Shown piece after piece: positions 29,864-31,663 of a DNA stretch of 31,663 nucleotides; position 1 is the first letter of the stretch, and each line of letters opens with the position of its first letter. A model generated the notes under the pieces. The model saw only the letters and a list, made by a program, of their open reading frames with translations, was not told the DNA's origin and did no database searches. Source of the DNA: RGIG5579 sp045590715 (GTDB taxonomy: Bacteria > Bacillota > Clostridia > Oscillospirales > SIG627); NCBI GenBank assembly GCA_045590715.1, contig JAZNRO010000005.1:1-31663 (forward strand), read 5' to 3'. Made by a program: the position numbers and the translations under genes.

Positions 29864-30871
29864 ATGACAAAAAATGATTTTTTCAAAGGTCTGGACATCA
29901 GTCTCGGGTTTTTAAATGAATCAGAGCGAGATCAGATCAAAGCTTATTATTTAAAAGAACTTTCCGGGATCCCGGAAGATATGGATATCAGCGATCACGT
30001 GCGCGTTATGGATCTCCCCGCCTCTATCACCGAGCGAATCAAAAACCCGGATACGGTAGAGGAAAAAAAAGAAGAGGTTTTTGACGATGATTTGATCTTT
30101 TCCCGTCCTTTGGTAAAGGAAAAAGCACCGGAAGTTATTCATTCCATGGAAAACCGGGAAATCAAAACACTTTACGGCGAAAGAGTCGTAATTGAAAAGA
30201 GAAAAGAACCCATCGAGGAAATCGCCATCGAACCCATCGACCAGGCAAATGGGCTGACCGATGAAGAAATCCTGGAAGCCAAGGCAAGCACCCTGGAAAA
30301 AGCAGAAAAATACGTAAACCAAGAAGAAAAGCCCCTCCAAGAAGAGGAACACCCTGCAGTAAAAGAACCCATTATGATCGAAGAAGAGGAGGAGGAAGAC
30401 CTTCCCGAACCGGCAAGTGAAGAACCTATTCACAACACGCCCGGCGTATTCGAAAATCTTTGGGCAAAGATGAATATAACAGGCTCCGGTGCATCCTTTT
30501 TAACGGTGCTTCTTTCTGTACTTCTTTCCCCTGTCCTCTTATCTGCTTTGGTTATCGGTCTTGGAATCTATGCACTTCTCATTACCGTTATTCTAGCCAC
30601 CTCCGTTTTACTGATTCTGGTTATGGCTCTCTTTATCGGCATTGGCGTTGTAGAACTGATTTACGGCATTTTATCCCTCTTCCAAAATGTTCCGGTAGCT
30701 TTAGTGGAACTGGGCTTCGGAACGGTTCTGTTTTCCATTGTAACTTGCTTTGGAGCGCTGATCTATCAATTCCTCTTCGGCGTTGCACCAAAGGCATTTC
30801 AAAGAATTACTAAATTCTTTACTGATAAAATTCATAAGATTCGTGTAAAATTATATGGAGGCGCAGTATGA
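29864..30871 (+). CDS. HAAS/DUF1700-like membrane protein
   Basis: A 335-residue protein. The N-terminal 60 residues (DFFKGLDISLGFLNESERDQIKAYYLKEL) resemble the HAAS signalling helix pair of DUF1700 proteins. A long acidic linker (about 65-200, Glu-rich, with EEEEEEDLPEP) follows, then four or five tightly packed transmembrane helices from about 207 to 315, and a basic amphipathic end (KAFQRITKFFTDKIHKIRVKL). HAAS proteins usually sit between a PadR repressor and a DUF4097 gene in membrane-stress operons; the DUF4097-like gene is next here, but no PadR is in the window. Its ATG has only a weak GGTGAT upstream. Its stop overlaps the next start as ATGA. Confidence 0.75.
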   Translation: MTKNDFFKGLDISLGFLNESERDQIKAYYLKELSGIPEDMDISDHVRVMDLPASITERIKNPDTVEEKKEEVFDDDLIFSRPLVKEKAPEVIHSMENREIKTLYGERVVIEKRKEPIEEIAIEPIDQANGLTDEEILEAKASTLEKAEKYVNQEEKPLQEEEHPAVKEPIMIEEEEEEDLPEPASEEPIHNTPGVFENLWAKMNITGSGASFLTVLLSVLLSPVLLSALVIGLGIYALLITVILATSVLLILVMALFIGIGVVELIYGILSLFQNVPVALVELGFGTVLFSIVTCFGALIYQFLFGVAPKAFQRITKFFTDKIHKIRVKLYGGAV

Positions 30872-31663
30872 AAAAAACGACCCGTTCCCTGCTTATTACA
30901 GCGCTGATCCTATTCTGCACCGGTCTTTTGCTTTCCCTTTCCGCGTCCCTTTACGCCATTATTACCCATCAGAAAGTTTTTGACGTGGAGAAAAAGGACA
31001 AGAATATTGAATCCATTACCGTAGGAATTGATGAAATCCTTTCTCACTCTCCCAATTCCAATTTTGTAAAAAAACTTTCCGATAGCCATTTTACACAGAT
31101 CGACGTTACATCCTTTGCAGGTAACGTGAAAATCTGCACCGGCGCCGAAAAAACGGAGCTCATCCTCAAAAAAGCAAATACCAGCAATTTAAACTATGAG
31201 ATTGTCGGCGGCACTTTGAAAATTGAAGAAGTGGATCCCGTTGGATTTTGCGGTATTTATATTGGAAAAGACGGCCTTACTTTTAAAGGACTTCGACATA
31301 TCTTTTCTCCCGGTAATGCTATCAATAGCAGAAAGACGATCATCTTAAACCTGGCAAAAGACACTCCCCTTGCGGAACTAAATATCAGTTCCTATATGGG
31401 CAATGTAATTTGTGAAAAAATTTCTGCCGAAAAGATCGACATTCATTCTACGATCGGCGATATTCGACTGAAAGATCTTGCAAATGAATCGGCAAAGATC
31501 ACAATCAGCGGAAGTCTTACAGACATTGATCTGGAAAACAACGCATATTCCTCATGCTCTGTAAACACAAAATTCGGTGATATTGATGTAGATCTGAAAG
31601 ATCAAGTGGGTCAGAGTACGATCCTTGATCTTTGGTGCGGTGACGTGGATATGGAAACCGCTC
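30868..31663 (+). CDS. DUF4097-like membrane-anchored beta-helix protein, 5-prime part
   Basis: The first 265 codons are in the window and the frame stays open to the end. The N terminus is a signal anchor (MKKTTRSLLITALILFCTG, about 8-30). After a linker, the outside part has repeated short strands ending in G-D/N-V/I turns: FAGNVKICTG, YMGNVICEKI, TIGDIRLKDL, KFGDIDVDLK and WCGDVDMET. This repeated pattern is typical of DUF4097 right-handed beta-helix or beta-sheet proteins. Its start overlaps the upstream stop as ATGA, GGAGG lies 5 bases before the ATG, and it is surely co-translated with the HAAS-like protein. The C terminus and full length are beyond the window. Confidence 0.8.
   Translation, partial: MKKTTRSLLITALILFCTGLLLSLSASLYAIITHQKVFDVEKKDKNIESITVGIDEILSHSPNSNFVKKLSDSHFTQIDVTSFAGNVKICTGAEKTELILKKANTSNLNYEIVGGTLKIEEVDPVGFCGIYIGKDGLTFKGLRHIFSPGNAINSRKTIILNLAKDTPLAELNISSYMGNVICEKISAEKIDIHSTIGDIRLKDLANESAKITISGSLTDIDLENNAYSSCSVNTKFGDIDVDLKDQVGQSTILDLWCGDVDMETA

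Noticed and set aside
30460..30813. Plus-strand frame of 117 codons inside the HAAS-like gene
   Set aside because: It overlaps the transmembrane part of a clear gene in another frame and has no ribosome site.
1..31663. Apparent richness in ACGT tetramers, possibly codon-context or modification-site signal
   Set aside because: I checked for avoidance of NAT-GTN codon pairs, but in-frame examples occur (for example near 16666, 17653, 20911, 30688). No site is clearly avoided or enriched by eye; a count against codon-shuffled genes would be needed.
1..31663. CRISPR arrays, insertion sequences, prophage or integrated elements
   Set aside because: No regularly spaced repeat, no transposase or integrase frame, and no direct repeats next to the tRNA-Ser gene that would suggest an attachment site.

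Overview
The window looks like chromosomal backbone of an endospore-forming Firmicute, most likely of class Clostridia. The evidence is a sporulation sigma factor of the SigG type, an alpha/beta-type small acid-soluble spore protein, two CotF-like coat proteins, a split (two-gene) transketolase, a DUF4364 protein and typical SigA promoters (TTGnnn-N17-TATAAT) in AT-rich intergenic gaps. I see no insertion sequence, integrase, phage gene, CRISPR array or rRNA. One tRNA gene (tRNA-Ser, anticodon GGA) is present. Almost everything is coding, and no gap above 300 bases lacks a gene.

Layout. 1-3893 (+): end of lspA, an RluD-type pseudouridine synthase, a Cof-type HAD phosphatase with a TTG start, and the two transketolase halves, closed by a hairpin terminator. 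3892-5147 (-): spore genes, namely the SASP with its own terminator, then sigG, then a 44-residue single-pass membrane peptide whose ATG overlaps the sigG stop. 5334-6471: a DUF4364 gene (+) facing a lipoprotein of unknown function (-). 6569-12500 (-): a four-gene 2-oxoacid dehydrogenase operon (DeoR-type regulator, E2, E3, and E1 with alpha and beta fused into one chain); two TGTTA palindromes lie at its promoter. 12690-13158 (+): the two small coat proteins. 13190-15684 (-): ruvX, a DivIVA-like coiled-coil protein, an SDR of the EF-P 5-aminopentanone reductase type, and an unknown 247-residue protein, tightly coupled. 15820-18988 (+): yajC, tRNA-Ser, a MocR/AspAT-type aminotransferase and a SecD-like protein that lacks the TM4 Asp/Asn motif. 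19031-19537 (-): a SLOG/DUF1273 protein. 19661-23809 (+): PcrA/UvrD helicase, a duplicated ATPase with a decayed second P-loop, and maf. 23845-26278 (-): YgiQ-type radical SAM protein and a YgjP-type metallopeptidase. 26390-27613 (+): a secreted metallo-beta-lactamase-fold lipoprotein and a small membrane protein. 27607-29704 (-): thymidylate synthase, dihydrofolate reductase and a DUF421 membrane protein. 29864-31663 (+): a HAAS/DUF1700-like membrane protein and the start of a DUF4097-like protein, cut by the window end.

How it fits together. Most genes are housekeeping: lipoprotein and protein export (lspA, yajC, SecD-like), pentose phosphate and acyl-CoA metabolism (transketolase, dehydrogenase complex), nucleotide and folate synthesis (thyA, folA), repair and quality control (pcrA, ruvX, maf), and a block of spore genes. 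The best candidates for new biology are the small membrane peptide coupled to sigG, the SecD paralogue without its proton-relay residue, the ATPase with one live and one dead P-loop, and the ruvX/DivIVA-like/SDR/unknown operon. A recurring layout is also visible: in five convergent gene pairs the minus-strand TAA stop sits inside the T-tract of a shared symmetric terminator.
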